In this document: one piece after another, positions 41,747 through 50,944 of the stretch
Position numbering within the stretch: the first letter of the stretch is position 1
Layout of the letters: every line of letters starts with the position of its first letter
Assembly: GCA_002839155.1 (NCBI GenBank)
Contig: PGXM01000010.1
Coordinates: forward strand, 32,360-96,359
Length of the DNA: 64,000 bases
Reading direction: 5' to 3'
Origin: Tenericutes bacterium HGW-Tenericutes-1
GTDB lineage: Bacteria > Bacillota_I > Bacilli_A > Izemoplasmatales > Hujiaoplasmataceae
Made by a program: the position numbers and the translations under genes
Notes under the pieces: generated by a model
Seen by the model: the letters and a program-made list of their open reading frames with translations, nothing else
Told to the model about the DNA's origin: nothing
Database searches by the model: none

Positions 41747-42833
41747 GATTCTCACCTCGTAATTTCGCTAAACCAATTCTGGTTTTAGCGCCGAAAGGTC
41801 CACTTCTTAAATTTGTTAATTGATCATGATAGGCTTGTATTAAGGTTTCATAGTTTGGATGTGATTTGCCTAATCGTTTTGAGGCAATTAACCCTACTAA
41901 ATAGCCTTCAATAATTGCACTTGAAGCTTCTTCAATTCCAATGACATCACCCGCAACGAAGAGGTTTTTATAACTGGTTTCATGTTCTTCAGTAACGATA
42001 GGAACCATTCCACCTAATTCATTTACATACTTCATTTCAACATTGGCCATTGAAAGTAATTGATGTAACGGTGATAAGCCAACCGAAATACAGATGGCAT
42101 CTACGTCAATTATTTGTTCTGTACCTGGAACCATTTCCCATTTTTCATTTAAGGATATCGTTTCAACTTGTTCCACGGATTCTTTTCCAATCGCTCTTTT
42201 TATGGTTGTGGAAGTATAGATAGGAACGCCTAATCTTCTAAGTTTAGACGCATGAACTAAATAACCCCCAATTTTTGGGGCAGCTTCAACTAAAGCCTTG
42301 ACTTTCACGCCAGCTTGAATGAGTTGATAAGAAACGATTAAGCCAATATTGCCAGAACCGACCATAACAATCGATTGTCCGGGTATTACGCCATAAAGGT
42401 TCATAAGCGTTTGAACTGCGCCTGCACCATAAATACCCGGTAAATCATTATTTTCAAACGCTAAGAACTTTTCACTAGCGCCCGTCGCTACGATAATTGA
42501 CTTTGCTTTATATTTTTGGTAAATCCCTTTTTGATATACAGTGATTTCATGGTTAGGGTAAAGTCCTACAACCGTCGCATCACATAGAATTTCAATATTG
42601 TCACTTAAGTTTAATACATCATCAATCAATAGCTTCGCAATGTCAAAACCTCTAGTCTTCGCATAGGTTTTCTCACTGCCAAAGAATTTATGGGTTTGTT
42701 TGATGAGCTGACCGCCAAGTCTAGGACTTCTTTCAAGAATCAAGACTTTCACGCCACTCTCTGCGGCGGAATTCGCCGCACAGAGTCCCGCAGGACCACC
42801 ACCAATAATAATTAATTCTTTTTCAGTCATCAT
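41739..42833 (-). CDS. FAD/NAD(P)-binding oxidoreductase, HcnB-like alpha subunit
   Basis: A 364-residue two-dinucleotide-binding flavoprotein. FAD site ELIIIGGGPAGLCAANSAAESG, NAD site SIVMVGSGNIGLIVSYQLIQAG, and a later VAGDVIGIEEASSAIIEG. This is the NAD(P)H-linked or dye-linked half of HcnABC, sarcosine oxidase alpha and proline dehydrogenase alpha systems. Its N-terminal 2Fe-2S domain is encoded separately by the next gene upstream, with an ATGA overlap. Confidence 0.9.
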   Translation of the reverse strand: MMTEKELIIIGGGPAGLCAANSAAESGVKVLILERSPRLGGQLIKQTHKFFGSEKTYAKTRGFDIAKLLIDDVLNLSDNIEILCDATVVGLYPNHEITVYQKGIYQKYKAKSIIVATGASEKFLAFENNDLPGIYGAGAVQTLMNLYGVIPGQSIVMVGSGNIGLIVSYQLIQAGVKVKALVEAAPKIGGYLVHASKLRRLGVPIYTSTTIKRAIGKESVEQVETISLNEKWEMVPGTEQIIDVDAICISVGLSPLHQLLSMANVEMKYVNELGGMVPIVTEEHETSYKNLFVAGDVIGIEEASSAIIEGYLVGLIASKRLGKSHPNYETLIQAYHDQLTNLRSGPFGAKTRIGLAKLRGENHA

Positions 42834-43132
42834 AACACACCCTTGCCTTTCTGACTTAATACAACCATGCCTTCTTCAAGCATCGTAATACAAGTCCTAA
42901 CATTGGGTTGGTTATTGACGGTCATATCACAAGAAGCACAGTTCCCAATCGCACAATAAAAACCTCTGGGTCTGTGATGTTCAATCGATTCAGATAATTT
43001 TTTTATTCCATTCGCATGTAACGCGCTTTGAATCGTATCACCTTCAAAACCAGTCATAGACTGATGGTTAAAAGTGAAATGTAATATCTTCTTTTCTTCA
43101 AATGTCAATATTGGATGTTTTTCTATGCGCAT
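42830..43132 (-). CDS. HcnA-like [2Fe-2S] ferredoxin subunit
   Basis: A 100-residue plant-type [2Fe-2S] domain with YCAIGNCASCDMTVNNQPNVRTC, the Cx4CxxC...C pattern. In many relatives this domain is fused to the front of the FAD/NAD subunit. The start MRIEKHPIL (43132) follows GAGAGGT. It is the first gene of the operon; a cre-like box lies about 35 nt upstream. Confidence 0.88.
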   Translation of the reverse strand: MRIEKHPILTFEEKKILHFTFNHQSMTGFEGDTIQSALHANGIKKLSESIEHHRPRGFYCAIGNCASCDMTVNNQPNVRTCITMLEEGMVVLSQKGKGVL

Positions 43133-43163
43133 ATGTCTACCTCTCACTATTGAATATGATAAC

Positions 43164-43178
43164 ATAAAGCGCTTTCAT
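43164..43178 (-). promoter_or_regulatory. cre-like box upstream of the proline dehydrogenase operon
   Basis: On the minus strand ATGAAAGCGCTTTAT contains the near-palindrome AAAGCGCTTT and one perfect half-site; only the last CA of the consensus TGWNANCGNTNWCA differs. A perfect -35 (TTGACA, 43201-43196) lies just upstream, but no well-spaced -10 is clear. Confidence 0.6.
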
Positions 43179-43206
43179 TTTAAAGCAAATTTTAATGTCA
43201 ATTGAT

Positions 43207-43238
43207 GAAAAGAAAATGACATCCTTTTAAGATGTCAT
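43207..43238 (-). terminator. Terminator of the YwaF-like gene
   Basis: ATGACATC, a 7-nt loop and GATGTCAT on the minus strand, then T-rich sequence. Confidence 0.85.
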
Positions 43239-43245
43239 AGGTTGA

Positions 43246-43989
43246 TCAATTGACGTAATTTGCATTACTTGTTTCATTCGAAATTGTTAGTCTTTTCTTC
43301 TTTTCAGCTAAATAGATTGGTAAATACATACCAAACATTAATAAGGCTGCTAATGCGATTAAAACAATCAAATAGACGATTTGATGGATTTCAATGAGAA
43401 AATTCATGAAATCGACGGGAGGATTCTTTAAAAACAGTTCATCACTTCCACCGTATCTATACGTTGCATATCCTGAGATAAAAGCATAGACTGCAAGAAT
43501 CATCATGGAATGATATAAATCTTTTCTGTTAGGCGTAAATCCTAAGACACGGTACCCATAGACCGCAAACCATCCAATCGCTGCGTGAGCCCCAAAATAC
43601 GTCCATCCATCCCATCTGTCTAATCCCCATAAGGTATCAAAGAAGAAATAAGTGAGTAAGGTCCCAAAAGCGTAGAAATAGATGATTTTAAAGACTTTTT
43701 CTTTCTTAAATGCAACGGCGTATAAGAGTCCATATAAAGCAATGCCACAAAGAGGAATTCTAAATATCGAGCCATTGAGAATCCGGTTTTCAAAGACTCG
43801 CCATTCAAATAGAATGGCTAAAGCGACTAAGAAATAGCGGAAATATTTCTCATTTTTCTTATTTTTTAACTTAGGTCCAAAAATCCATAAAATAACTAAG
43901 GTCGTAAAAAAACCTAAAATAAGTAAAATATGGGTTAAACTAAACCATGGAATCGTATTACCAATTTCATTGCTAAAAAAATCTGCCAT
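43246..43989 (-). CDS. YwaF/TIGR02206 family integral membrane protein
   Basis: A 247-residue protein with about seven hydrophobic spans. The N-terminus (IPWFSLTHILLIL), LPLxLC-like RIPLCGIALYGLLYA and the FFDTLWGLDRWDGWTYFGAHAAIGWFAVYGY region follow the TIGR02206 pattern of Firmicutes membrane proteins such as YwaF. The function is not known in the family. It lies 26 nt after the SecB-like gene and may share its transcript. Confidence 0.78.
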   Translation of the reverse strand: MADFFSNEIGNTIPWFSLTHILLILGFFTTLVILWIFGPKLKNKKNEKYFRYFLVALAILFEWRVFENRILNGSIFRIPLCGIALYGLLYAVAFKKEKVFKIIYFYAFGTLLTYFFFDTLWGLDRWDGWTYFGAHAAIGWFAVYGYRVLGFTPNRKDLYHSMMILAVYAFISGYATYRYGGSDELFLKNPPVDFMNFLIEIHQIVYLIVLIALAALLMFGMYLPIYLAEKKKRLTISNETSNANYVN

Positions 43990-44014
43990 ATATATTCATC
44001 CTCTTCTATTCTAT

Positions 44015-44428
44015 CTAATTAACAAAATTAGAGACATTTGATTCTTCTTTAAACATTTGATACGCATCAACGATGGGGAGTACAATCGGTGTCATCATCG
44101 CATTGATGGTTAAGTTAGTTACCATCGAACGTAGATAAGGATATAACAGATTAACCCCTTGATATTTTAAGAACTGATTAATCTCCGTTTGATTGTTGGA
44201 ATCATCGAATTCAAAGATCCCTTTAATCGATACATGGAGATTAATCGGGTATTTGATTTCAGGTTTATCTTTTATCTCTAATGTTAATTGTGTAAAATAC
44301 GCTTTTTCATTAATTCTACCGATATCTCTTCTAATGACATGGTCGACTTTAAACTTTCCCATCGGTAAATGATTATTGCTTAATTCTACCTTATCAGTCA
44401 CCAGCAACATCTTCATAACTTTAATCAT
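44015..44428 (-). CDS. SecB-like protein-export chaperone
   Basis: A 137-residue protein similar to SecB. The core FTQLTLEIKDKPEIKYPINLHVSIKGIFEFDD corresponds to the SecB beta-sheet. GVNLLYPYLRSMVTNLTINAMMTPIVLPIVDA matches the conserved helix block of SecB (LLFPYxRxxI..LT.....P...LPPI). SecB holds preproteins unfolded for SecA, or acts with toxin-antitoxin systems. The ATG at 44428 follows GAGG. SecB-like proteins are less usual in monoderm bacteria. No toxin-antitoxin genes adjoin it. Confidence 0.7.
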   Translation of the reverse strand: MIKVMKMLLVTDKVELSNNHLPMGKFKVDHVIRRDIGRINEKAYFTQLTLEIKDKPEIKYPINLHVSIKGIFEFDDSNNQTEINQFLKYQGVNLLYPYLRSMVTNLTINAMMTPIVLPIVDAYQMFKEESNVSNFVN

Positions 44429-44490
44429 AATTGACCTCATGAATAAGACATATATCCATTGTATCAAAGTTCATCACGTTTTAAAAGGTC

Positions 44491-44520
44491 AAAAAAAAGA
44501 AGAAAGCACGAATGCTTTCT
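44491..44520 (-). terminator. arsC terminator
   Basis: AGAAAGCA, loop TTCG, TGCTTTCT on the minus strand, then TCTTTTTTTT. Confidence 0.9.
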
Positions 44521-44936
44521 TACTTTATATTTATTTCACCTTTTAAAACACGGTCTTTAAGCCCTAAAACAAGCCTTTCAATCGTTTTTGCGGTCTTGAT
44601 GAATTCTGTATCATCTTTACCAGATGGATCGTCTATTCCCCAATCTTCGCGGAATTGACAAGGAACAAAGGGACATTCAACATTACATCCCATGGTAATG
44701 ACGATATCAACTGGTGGAATTGCATCTAATAACTTCGATGTTTGTAAGTGTTCCATATCAATACCATATTCATGTTTTATTATTCGAACAGCGTCTTGAT
44801 TAATCTTGGGTTTTGTTTCAGTGCCAGCACTATAAGCTTCTAAGACATGGGATGCAAATGCCCTGGTCAATGCTTCAGCCATTTGACTGCGACAAGAGTT
44901 ATGAACACAAATATAAGCAACTTTGATTTTTCTCAT
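44520..44936 (-). CDS. arsC: Arsenate reductase, low-molecular-weight phosphatase type
   Basis: A 138-residue LMW-PTPase-fold reductase of arsenate to arsenite. The phosphate loop CVHNSCRS (Cys10...Arg16) is at the N-terminus. The redox Cys pair is in ITMGCNVECPFVPC, and REDWGIDDPSG carries the catalytic Asp. This pattern is that of the thioredoxin-coupled S. aureus/B. subtilis ArsC type. It stands alone, without arsR or an adjacent arsenite pump. Confidence 0.92.
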   Translation of the reverse strand: MRKIKVAYICVHNSCRSQMAEALTRAFASHVLEAYSAGTETKPKINQDAVRIIKHEYGIDMEHLQTSKLLDAIPPVDIVITMGCNVECPFVPCQFREDWGIDDPSGKDDTEFIKTAKTIERLVLGLKDRVLKGEINIK

Positions 44937-45027
44937 CAGGGGTATCCTTTCAAATAATTTACAAGTTAATTATAACTGATGATTAAAAAATATCATTCCA
45001 ATATGATTGTAAAATCTATGTAAAAGA

Positions 45028-45960
45028 CTAGAGATAAGAAGCAATCACTGAGAATTTACCTTCTAATTTAACTTCTTTAGCTGCACTTGTGATAATGAGA
45101 TGCATCCCTTTAGTAACTTTAGTTAAATTTATGAGTCCTTCGCCTTCAATCACACTGATTATGTAGAACCTTGTATTCGGGAACTGGATGTAATCTTGTA
45201 TATCCCATTTCTCGACAGTGAAAAATTGATTACTCACAAATTTCGTATTCACATTCTTTCCAATCTGTGTGACTTTTGTCATTAAACAAAAATCAGAATG
45301 AGGAATCGTTGTAACATCAATCGATTCTTTTATATGAAGTTGTCTTTTATTTCCTAAAGCGTCAGTTCTATCGTAATCGTATAGTCTATAGGTTGTATCA
45401 GAAGATTGTTGGGTCTCTAGAACCATGGTTCCTTTACATAAAGCATGGATGGTACCAGCAGGGACATAAATGAAGTCACCTTTTTTAACTTCTCTTCTAA
45501 TGAGTAATTCATCCCATTTGCCTTGTTCGATAAGAGAAATAAATTCTTCTTTGGTTTGAGCTTTATGACCAAAGATCATTGATGCGCCTTCAACAGCATC
45601 CAACACATACCAACATTCAGTTTTACCACGATCTTTGGTATATTTAAGCGCGTAATCATCATCAGGATGAACCTGAACACTTAAATCTTGAGCTGCGTCA
45701 ATAATTTTTGTTAGTAAAGGAAATGTTTTACTTTCACAATGATTAAAGAGTTCAGGATGATCCTGATAAACCTTGGATAAAGTCATTCCTTTTAATTTTC
45801 CATTCGTAATAATTGATTCTCCCTCAGGATGTGCAGAAATCGCCCAGCATTCACCTGTTGTATTGGTGGGTATATTATAATTAAATTCTTTTTTTAATAA
45901 CGTACCGCCCCATATCCTATCTTTAAAGACGGGTTGTAATAGTAATAATTCACTCATCAT
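45028..45960 (-). CDS. manA: Mannose-6-phosphate isomerase, class I
   Basis: Zinc-dependent interconversion of mannose-6-P and fructose-6-P. The 310 residues have the short bacterial layout: VFKDRIWGGTLL at the start, the metal ligands in QVHPDDDYA and GKTECWYVLD, and VPAGTIHALCKG. The start is the first of two Met codons after GGAGTG. It is divergent from a sugar-kinase-like gene, which fits hexose or amino-sugar use. Confidence 0.94.
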   Translation of the reverse strand: MMSELLLLQPVFKDRIWGGTLLKKEFNYNIPTNTTGECWAISAHPEGESIITNGKLKGMTLSKVYQDHPELFNHCESKTFPLLTKIIDAAQDLSVQVHPDDDYALKYTKDRGKTECWYVLDAVEGASMIFGHKAQTKEEFISLIEQGKWDELLIRREVKKGDFIYVPAGTIHALCKGTMVLETQQSSDTTYRLYDYDRTDALGNKRQLHIKESIDVTTIPHSDFCLMTKVTQIGKNVNTKFVSNQFFTVEKWDIQDYIQFPNTRFYIISVIEGEGLINLTKVTKGMHLIITSAAKEVKLEGKFSVIASYL

Positions 45961-46057
45961 TTCACACTCCTAAAATTAATATTATTATAGCATAAATCTT
46001 ATGATTTAGTATAATAGAGAATAGATATCTTTATGTTTGATTATCTTGGAGGTTATT

Positions 46058-46996
46058 ATGAAATACTATTTAGGGATTGATGGTGGGGGAACTAAAACTA
46101 AAGTCTGTTTATTAAGTGAAGATGGTAGTGTAACGTCTTATGGAACAAGTGGACCTTCTAGTATTGATACTGTGGATATCAATACGAGTTTAAAGCATAT
46201 TAAAGAAGCATTAAATGAAGCAAGTATTAACATAAAAAATGGTTATACCATCAAAGGAATCTTTGCCGGACTCGGAGGCATGGTAACTAGAGATGATTTT
46301 AAACTAGGTGAAGAGGCATTAAAAACGTTAGAACATTTATCAAATGATTGTTTCATTCAATGTCGTAATGATATGGAAAATGCGCTTTTGAGTGGTGAAA
46401 CAAATAACTTGGGTATTGCATTAATCGTCGGTACTGGCATGGTTGCGTATGGGAGAAACTTAAAAGGTGATACGCACAAAGCTGGAGGATGGGGATATAA
46501 AGAAGGTGAAATGGGGAGTGCTTATGACCTTGGATTTCAAGCCATTTCAAAAGCCGTAAGATCCCTTGATCAAAGAATTAAACCTTCTGCTTTTACACAA
46601 GAAATGGTTGAAACATTAAATATTAAATCACCGCTAGAGATTGTTAAAGTGATTGATGACTTATGGGGTGAAAGAACAAAAATTGCATCTTTCGCAAAAA
46701 TTGTCACAAAACACGCCAATCTTAATGATTTATATGCCATAGAAATTTGTGATAACGCGACCAAAGAACTCGCTTTGGCGGTTTACACAGTGGGACGTTT
46801 ATTACATCTTGAAGATTCAAGTGTTGTAATTATTGGAAGTTTAGGGAATGCACCAGGTTATTTCAAAGAGAAACTTCATCAGAGTATTTCAAGTTATTTG
46901 CCAAATATCAAAATCCTAGAAAACTCAATAGATCCTGCGCTCGCTGCAGCGAAATATTCTCGTTATTTAACAATTAATAAAAATCATAATGAATAG
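46058..46996 (+). CDS. BadF/BadG/NagK-type sugar kinase
   Basis: A 312-residue ASKHA-fold ATPase. YYLGIDGGGTKTKVCLL is the phosphate 1 motif, IALIVGTGMVAYG the phosphate 2 region, and GGWGYKEGEMGSAYDLGFQAI is characteristic of N-acetylglucosamine kinases of the BadF/BadG family. The start MKYYLG at 46058 follows GGAGG. The likely substrate is GlcNAc or a related amino sugar; the wecB pathway elsewhere in the window uses related compounds. Confidence 0.85.
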   Translation: MKYYLGIDGGGTKTKVCLLSEDGSVTSYGTSGPSSIDTVDINTSLKHIKEALNEASINIKNGYTIKGIFAGLGGMVTRDDFKLGEEALKTLEHLSNDCFIQCRNDMENALLSGETNNLGIALIVGTGMVAYGRNLKGDTHKAGGWGYKEGEMGSAYDLGFQAISKAVRSLDQRIKPSAFTQEMVETLNIKSPLEIVKVIDDLWGERTKIASFAKIVTKHANLNDLYAIEICDNATKELALAVYTVGRLLHLEDSSVVIIGSLGNAPGYFKEKLHQSISSYLPNIKILENSIDPALAAAKYSRYLTINKNHNE

Positions 46997-47167
46997 TGTA
47001 TTCCTGCATTAAAAAATCCAACAGAAACTACCAAAACAAATAATTGAATTGATGAATTGTTATTTTTTAAAAAGATTAATAACATTTGGAACACTACTAT
47101 TTGTCTCATAATTTTCTAATTTTGATATATAGCCATGAGATATAGAAAAAAGATTATTTAAAAAAAC

Positions 47168-47191
47168 AAGCACACAAAATTTTGTGTGCTT
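47168..47191. terminator. Terminator hairpin between the sugar kinase and the EAL gene
   Basis: AAGCACAC, AAAATTTT, GTGTGCTT with A-rich and T-rich flanks. The 217-base gap around it holds no gene that I can see. Confidence 0.85.
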
Positions 47192-47213
47192 TTTGAAACT
47201 AATATTCGAATCA

Positions 47214-49535
47214 TTATTTCAAGTTTATTTGTTTCATCACATCTTCTATCACTTGTAAGGGAAGTGGTTTATAGAACAAGTATCCTTGAATAAAATCACA
47301 ACCTTGATCCACCAAGATGCTCAAAACTTCAGGCGTTTCTACGCCTTCTGCGACCACTTCAAATCCAAGTTCATGAGCCAAATGTATAACCGTTTGAACG
47401 AGAAGTCGGTTATTATACCCATCACATAGATGATCAATAATGTTTTTACTGATTTTTAGGGTCGAAATATGAAGTTGTGTCAAATAATTAAGCGAACTAT
47501 ATCCATCGCCAAAGTCATCTTGACTGAATCGAATACCATAGGAAGTTAACTCGTTGATAATACTCTTAACGGCAATTGGATCGCGAATAATTGTTGATTC
47601 GGTTATTTCAATTTCGAGTAAAGCGGGGTTGTATTTCAATCGTTCAATGCTAGATTTAATGAAGTCGACAAAACCATCCCATAAAATTGTTTCAACAGAT
47701 ACATTGCATGATAATATGAATTTTTTATTATAACGTCTTGATAATGCGCCAATTTCTTTAATTGATTCAAAAATAACAAATTGATCTAAACGATGAATCT
47801 TGTTAGTTTTTTCTAGAATCGGAATAAACTCTAGTGGTGAAATAACATTTAACTTTTTGTGTTTCCAACGAGCCAATGCTTCAAATCCACGGATTTCATT
47901 TGGCCTATCTTTGGATACAATCGGTTGATATACAATTCTAAAATCTCGATTCACAAGACTTTCTTCTAATGATAATTCAATATCAATTTGTCGTTCATAT
48001 AAATCAGAAGATTCCGTCTTAAACACATGAATGTCTTTCATAGAGGTTTTCTCTTGAGATATCAATTGTTGAAGGTTTTTAATTGATTGATCAAAATCAG
48101 AATCTTGATTAATATGTTCTAAAATATAGTATTTCAAATTAATATTTACTAACATTTTTCCTACTGTAATTGATTGTGTAAAACAATCTTGTATTTTTTG
48201 GATGAATGCATATGACTCTGAAGTTGTAAAAATACAGAATTTGTCGTTTTCAAGTCTACCAATAATATCTTGGTCACTAATTACACTGTTTAGTGTTTTC
48301 GCGACATTGCGGAGTATTTCATTACCGATATCAAATCCATAAGATTCGTTATATAAAGAGAAACGTTTAATATTGATTAATAAGATATTGAAGTTTGATT
48401 TGTCAAATTGACGCTGAAATTTTAATTTCAATGATTCACGGTTATATAAACCCGTCAATTGGTCAAAATAAGCTAATTGATTGAGTTTTTGATTGTATTC
48501 GATTAACGCTTTACTAGTAAAATTCAAATTTTCACTTAAACTATTGAGGATTCTAACCGGACTGTGTTCAAGTGAATTATCATAATGACCCATCGCCATT
48601 TCGGATAAACCTTTATTAATGGCAGTAATTTTTTTGCCAAAAATATAAGTAGCAATCGAAAGTAATAAGATGACTATAAATAGAATGATAACTATAAAAT
48701 CTATCAGTATGATTTGGATAAAAGAAGCATAATCTGAGAAAACAATACTATCTTGAAAGAAGATGACGGTCCAATCAGTTTGTTCAATAGTACTTTTAGT
48801 TGCTTTATAGACTTGATTATCATAGTTTAAATCAAAAATGACGTTATTTTCACCGGTTCGAATCGTTTGAAATTCTTCGAGAGGTAGTTGTATATCATCA
48901 TTTTTTGAGGACGAATCATAGATGATGATGCCGTAACGATCAACAATCATCATTTCTTTTTGTGAATCGCTCTCAATCGCTATTTCGAAAATTTCATCCA
49001 AGTAAGATAAATCAATATTCGTTATCAAAAAATAATCAGTAGATTTTAAAGCTAACGTAATTTTTTCATTTCCGGTTTCAATCGATTTATAAGGTTTTGA
49101 AACATAAACATCATCAAGTTCAGAAGCGTTAAGAAAATAGCTTTTAAGTGATTCGTTATGGCCCATGATAAGATCGTTATTAGGATAGGTATAATAGATG
49201 ACGCCATCCATATCGGTTAACACAAATTCACTTTCAATTAACGAATCAATGCTCTGATTTTGAAAGTAGGTGTCTAATAATTCCGTATTGAAATGATCAA
49301 AACTATTTAATGCACTTTCAGTACTGCTGACTTGAACAGACATGATTAAAAATTTTTCATTAATTTCCGATGTCAAATGTTTGGTCGTTTCAACGCTATT
49401 AACTTCTATTAACTTTGTTATATAGGATTGAATATGAGGCTGGAAAACAAAAAAATATAATGAAATGATAATTCCAACAACAAAAGTCAAAAATATTATT
49501 AAAATGACTGACATGCTTAAGGTTTTGCGTTTCAT
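47214..49535 (-). CDS. Membrane sensor with degenerate GGDEF and active-type EAL domain (c-di-GMP phosphodiesterase)
   Basis: A 773-residue protein with TM1 at about residues 8-30, an extracytoplasmic sensor of about 235 residues (dCache-like), TM2 around 270-292, a GGDEF domain and a C-terminal EAL domain. The GGDEF signature is replaced by LENDKF, so it should not make c-di-GMP. The EAL domain keeps EALARW (E552), NVSVE, EITES, DDFGDGYSSL and EGVET, so it probably hydrolyses it. The start overlaps the stop of the upstream solute-binding protein (ATGA), a strong hint of paired function. Confidence 0.9.
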   Translation of the reverse strand: MKRKTLSMSVILIIFLTFVVGIIISLYFFVFQPHIQSYITKLIEVNSVETTKHLTSEINEKFLIMSVQVSSTESALNSFDHFNTELLDTYFQNQSIDSLIESEFVLTDMDGVIYYTYPNNDLIMGHNESLKSYFLNASELDDVYVSKPYKSIETGNEKITLALKSTDYFLITNIDLSYLDEIFEIAIESDSQKEMMIVDRYGIIIYDSSSKNDDIQLPLEEFQTIRTGENNVIFDLNYDNQVYKATKSTIEQTDWTVIFFQDSIVFSDYASFIQIILIDFIVIILFIVILLLSIATYIFGKKITAINKGLSEMAMGHYDNSLEHSPVRILNSLSENLNFTSKALIEYNQKLNQLAYFDQLTGLYNRESLKLKFQRQFDKSNFNILLINIKRFSLYNESYGFDIGNEILRNVAKTLNSVISDQDIIGRLENDKFCIFTTSESYAFIQKIQDCFTQSITVGKMLVNINLKYYILEHINQDSDFDQSIKNLQQLISQEKTSMKDIHVFKTESSDLYERQIDIELSLEESLVNRDFRIVYQPIVSKDRPNEIRGFEALARWKHKKLNVISPLEFIPILEKTNKIHRLDQFVIFESIKEIGALSRRYNKKFILSCNVSVETILWDGFVDFIKSSIERLKYNPALLEIEITESTIIRDPIAVKSIINELTSYGIRFSQDDFGDGYSSLNYLTQLHISTLKISKNIIDHLCDGYNNRLLVQTVIHLAHELGFEVVAEGVETPEVLSILVDQGCDFIQGYLFYKPLPLQVIEDVMKQINLK

Positions 49536-50665
49536 TGTGTCACCTCAGCGAAGGTACCGTTGATAAAATGATACCAATAGAGTCTTCGCTCACAATCGCC
49601 GAAATGATTTATCAAAACCTCATCAATCAACCAGCTTACACTGCCAATGGACACGAGTGCTGCTTTAATATCTACTGTTTGATAACTTTTAGCTGTTCTT
49701 AATGCTTCTGCTAAAGTCATGACGCTTTCGTAGGAAAACATCGAAGAAAACGAAGGCGTTATTCCGTATGTTTCTTCATAGCTAGTTAAGAATCGAATAA
49801 AAGCAGGGTTAATGGAAGTTAAATCAAAATAATTGATACCATGTGAATTGTTTATTAAAGTTCCCGAAGAACTAAATATATCGAGTGTTGTAGCCCAAAC
49901 AGGAACAAAAATATTAACATCTGATCTAATTCCTTCTTGAAGAATGCTTGAAACATCATAAGAGGAACCGATGATAAAAGCATTTGTAACTGTGGAATTG
50001 TTAATTGTGTTTGCAGCTGTTTGATATGAAGTCAAATCGCGTGTGACAAATGAATGAATGTTGTTCGTGTCTACAAGATATTCTGTTTCATTATAGGCAT
50101 CAATGAAACTATCGGAAATGGTCTGAGTATAAGAAATGTTTGTAGATTCAATTAAAATTGTAACTTCTCCAGGAGAATGTAGATACATAAAATCAGCTAT
50201 ACTTGCTCCTTGAGTCAAGTTTGATGGAATCATTCTAAAAAAATTATCATCGATATTATCAAATAATGAAGATGAAATAGTAGGGCTAAATAAAATGAAG
50301 TTATTGGTGTTTGCGTTTTCAATCGTTTTTGTAGCCAACAATGAAGTACCATGTCCGATAATCGCAACACACCCTTCTTCGATTAATTCATTATCTACTT
50401 TTACACCCTCATCAGGATTTCCTAAATCGTCTTTTATGACCAATTCAAGTTTTTTACCATCTATTCCACCGGCGTCATTAATCTCTTGAATTGCAATTAA
50501 AGATCCGTACATCGCATCTCTACCTAACTCGCTATTGGGTCCAGTAAGTTCAAAAGAAAAGCCGATTTTTATCACTTCAACTTTGGACGAACACGATATA
50601 ATTGGGATTATTAACAAGAAAGTAATCATCATGATACAGAATCGTTTCCATAAAGTCAATTTCAT
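49532..50665 (-). CDS. Branched-chain-amino-acid-type periplasmic-binding lipoprotein (family 5/6), partner of the EAL sensor
   Basis: A 377-residue type I periplasmic-binding protein with an N-terminal signal ending in IISC (lipobox). KIGFSFELTGPNSELGRDAMYGSLIAIQEINDAGGIDGKKLELVIKDD is the LivJ/Peripla_BP_6 hallmark. No ABC permease or ATPase gene lies nearby. The ATG at 50665 lies 8 nt after AAGG. Its only partner is the EAL gene it overlaps, so it is more likely a ligand detector than a transporter subunit. Confidence 0.9.
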   Translation of the reverse strand: MKLTLWKRFCIMMITFLLIIPIISCSSKVEVIKIGFSFELTGPNSELGRDAMYGSLIAIQEINDAGGIDGKKLELVIKDDLGNPDEGVKVDNELIEEGCVAIIGHGTSLLATKTIENANTNNFILFSPTISSSLFDNIDDNFFRMIPSNLTQGASIADFMYLHSPGEVTILIESTNISYTQTISDSFIDAYNETEYLVDTNNIHSFVTRDLTSYQTAANTINNSTVTNAFIIGSSYDVSSILQEGIRSDVNIFVPVWATTLDIFSSSGTLINNSHGINYFDLTSINPAFIRFLTSYEETYGITPSFSSMFSYESVMTLAEALRTAKSYQTVDIKAALVSIGSVSWLIDEVLINHFGDCERRLYWYHFINGTFAEVTQ

Positions 50666-50944
50666 CTCTAGCACCTTCAGTATTTTTTTGAAATTATAAT
50701 AATGTATTGATTGAATTATAACATCTCAAAATCGGTAATACAATATGATGAGTCATTCTTTTTGGTCATATATTTTCAATTTATTACCACTCAAGTTAAG
50801 ATATTGAAATATAGTATATAGTCATTCAGGGAATTATATAATTATTAAAAAATGAAATTTATTATATTGTTTATTAGATTTAACTTTTGTTTCGCAAGCA
50901 TCATTGATATAATCTACTCATATGCTATCTCGTTGGAGGCCCAA

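Noticed and set aside
7547..44936. Arsenic resistance system from the ArsB-like transporter plus arsC
   Set aside because: The two genes are 36 kb apart, in separate transcripts, and the transporter could equally be a Na+/H+ antiporter; there is no arsR.
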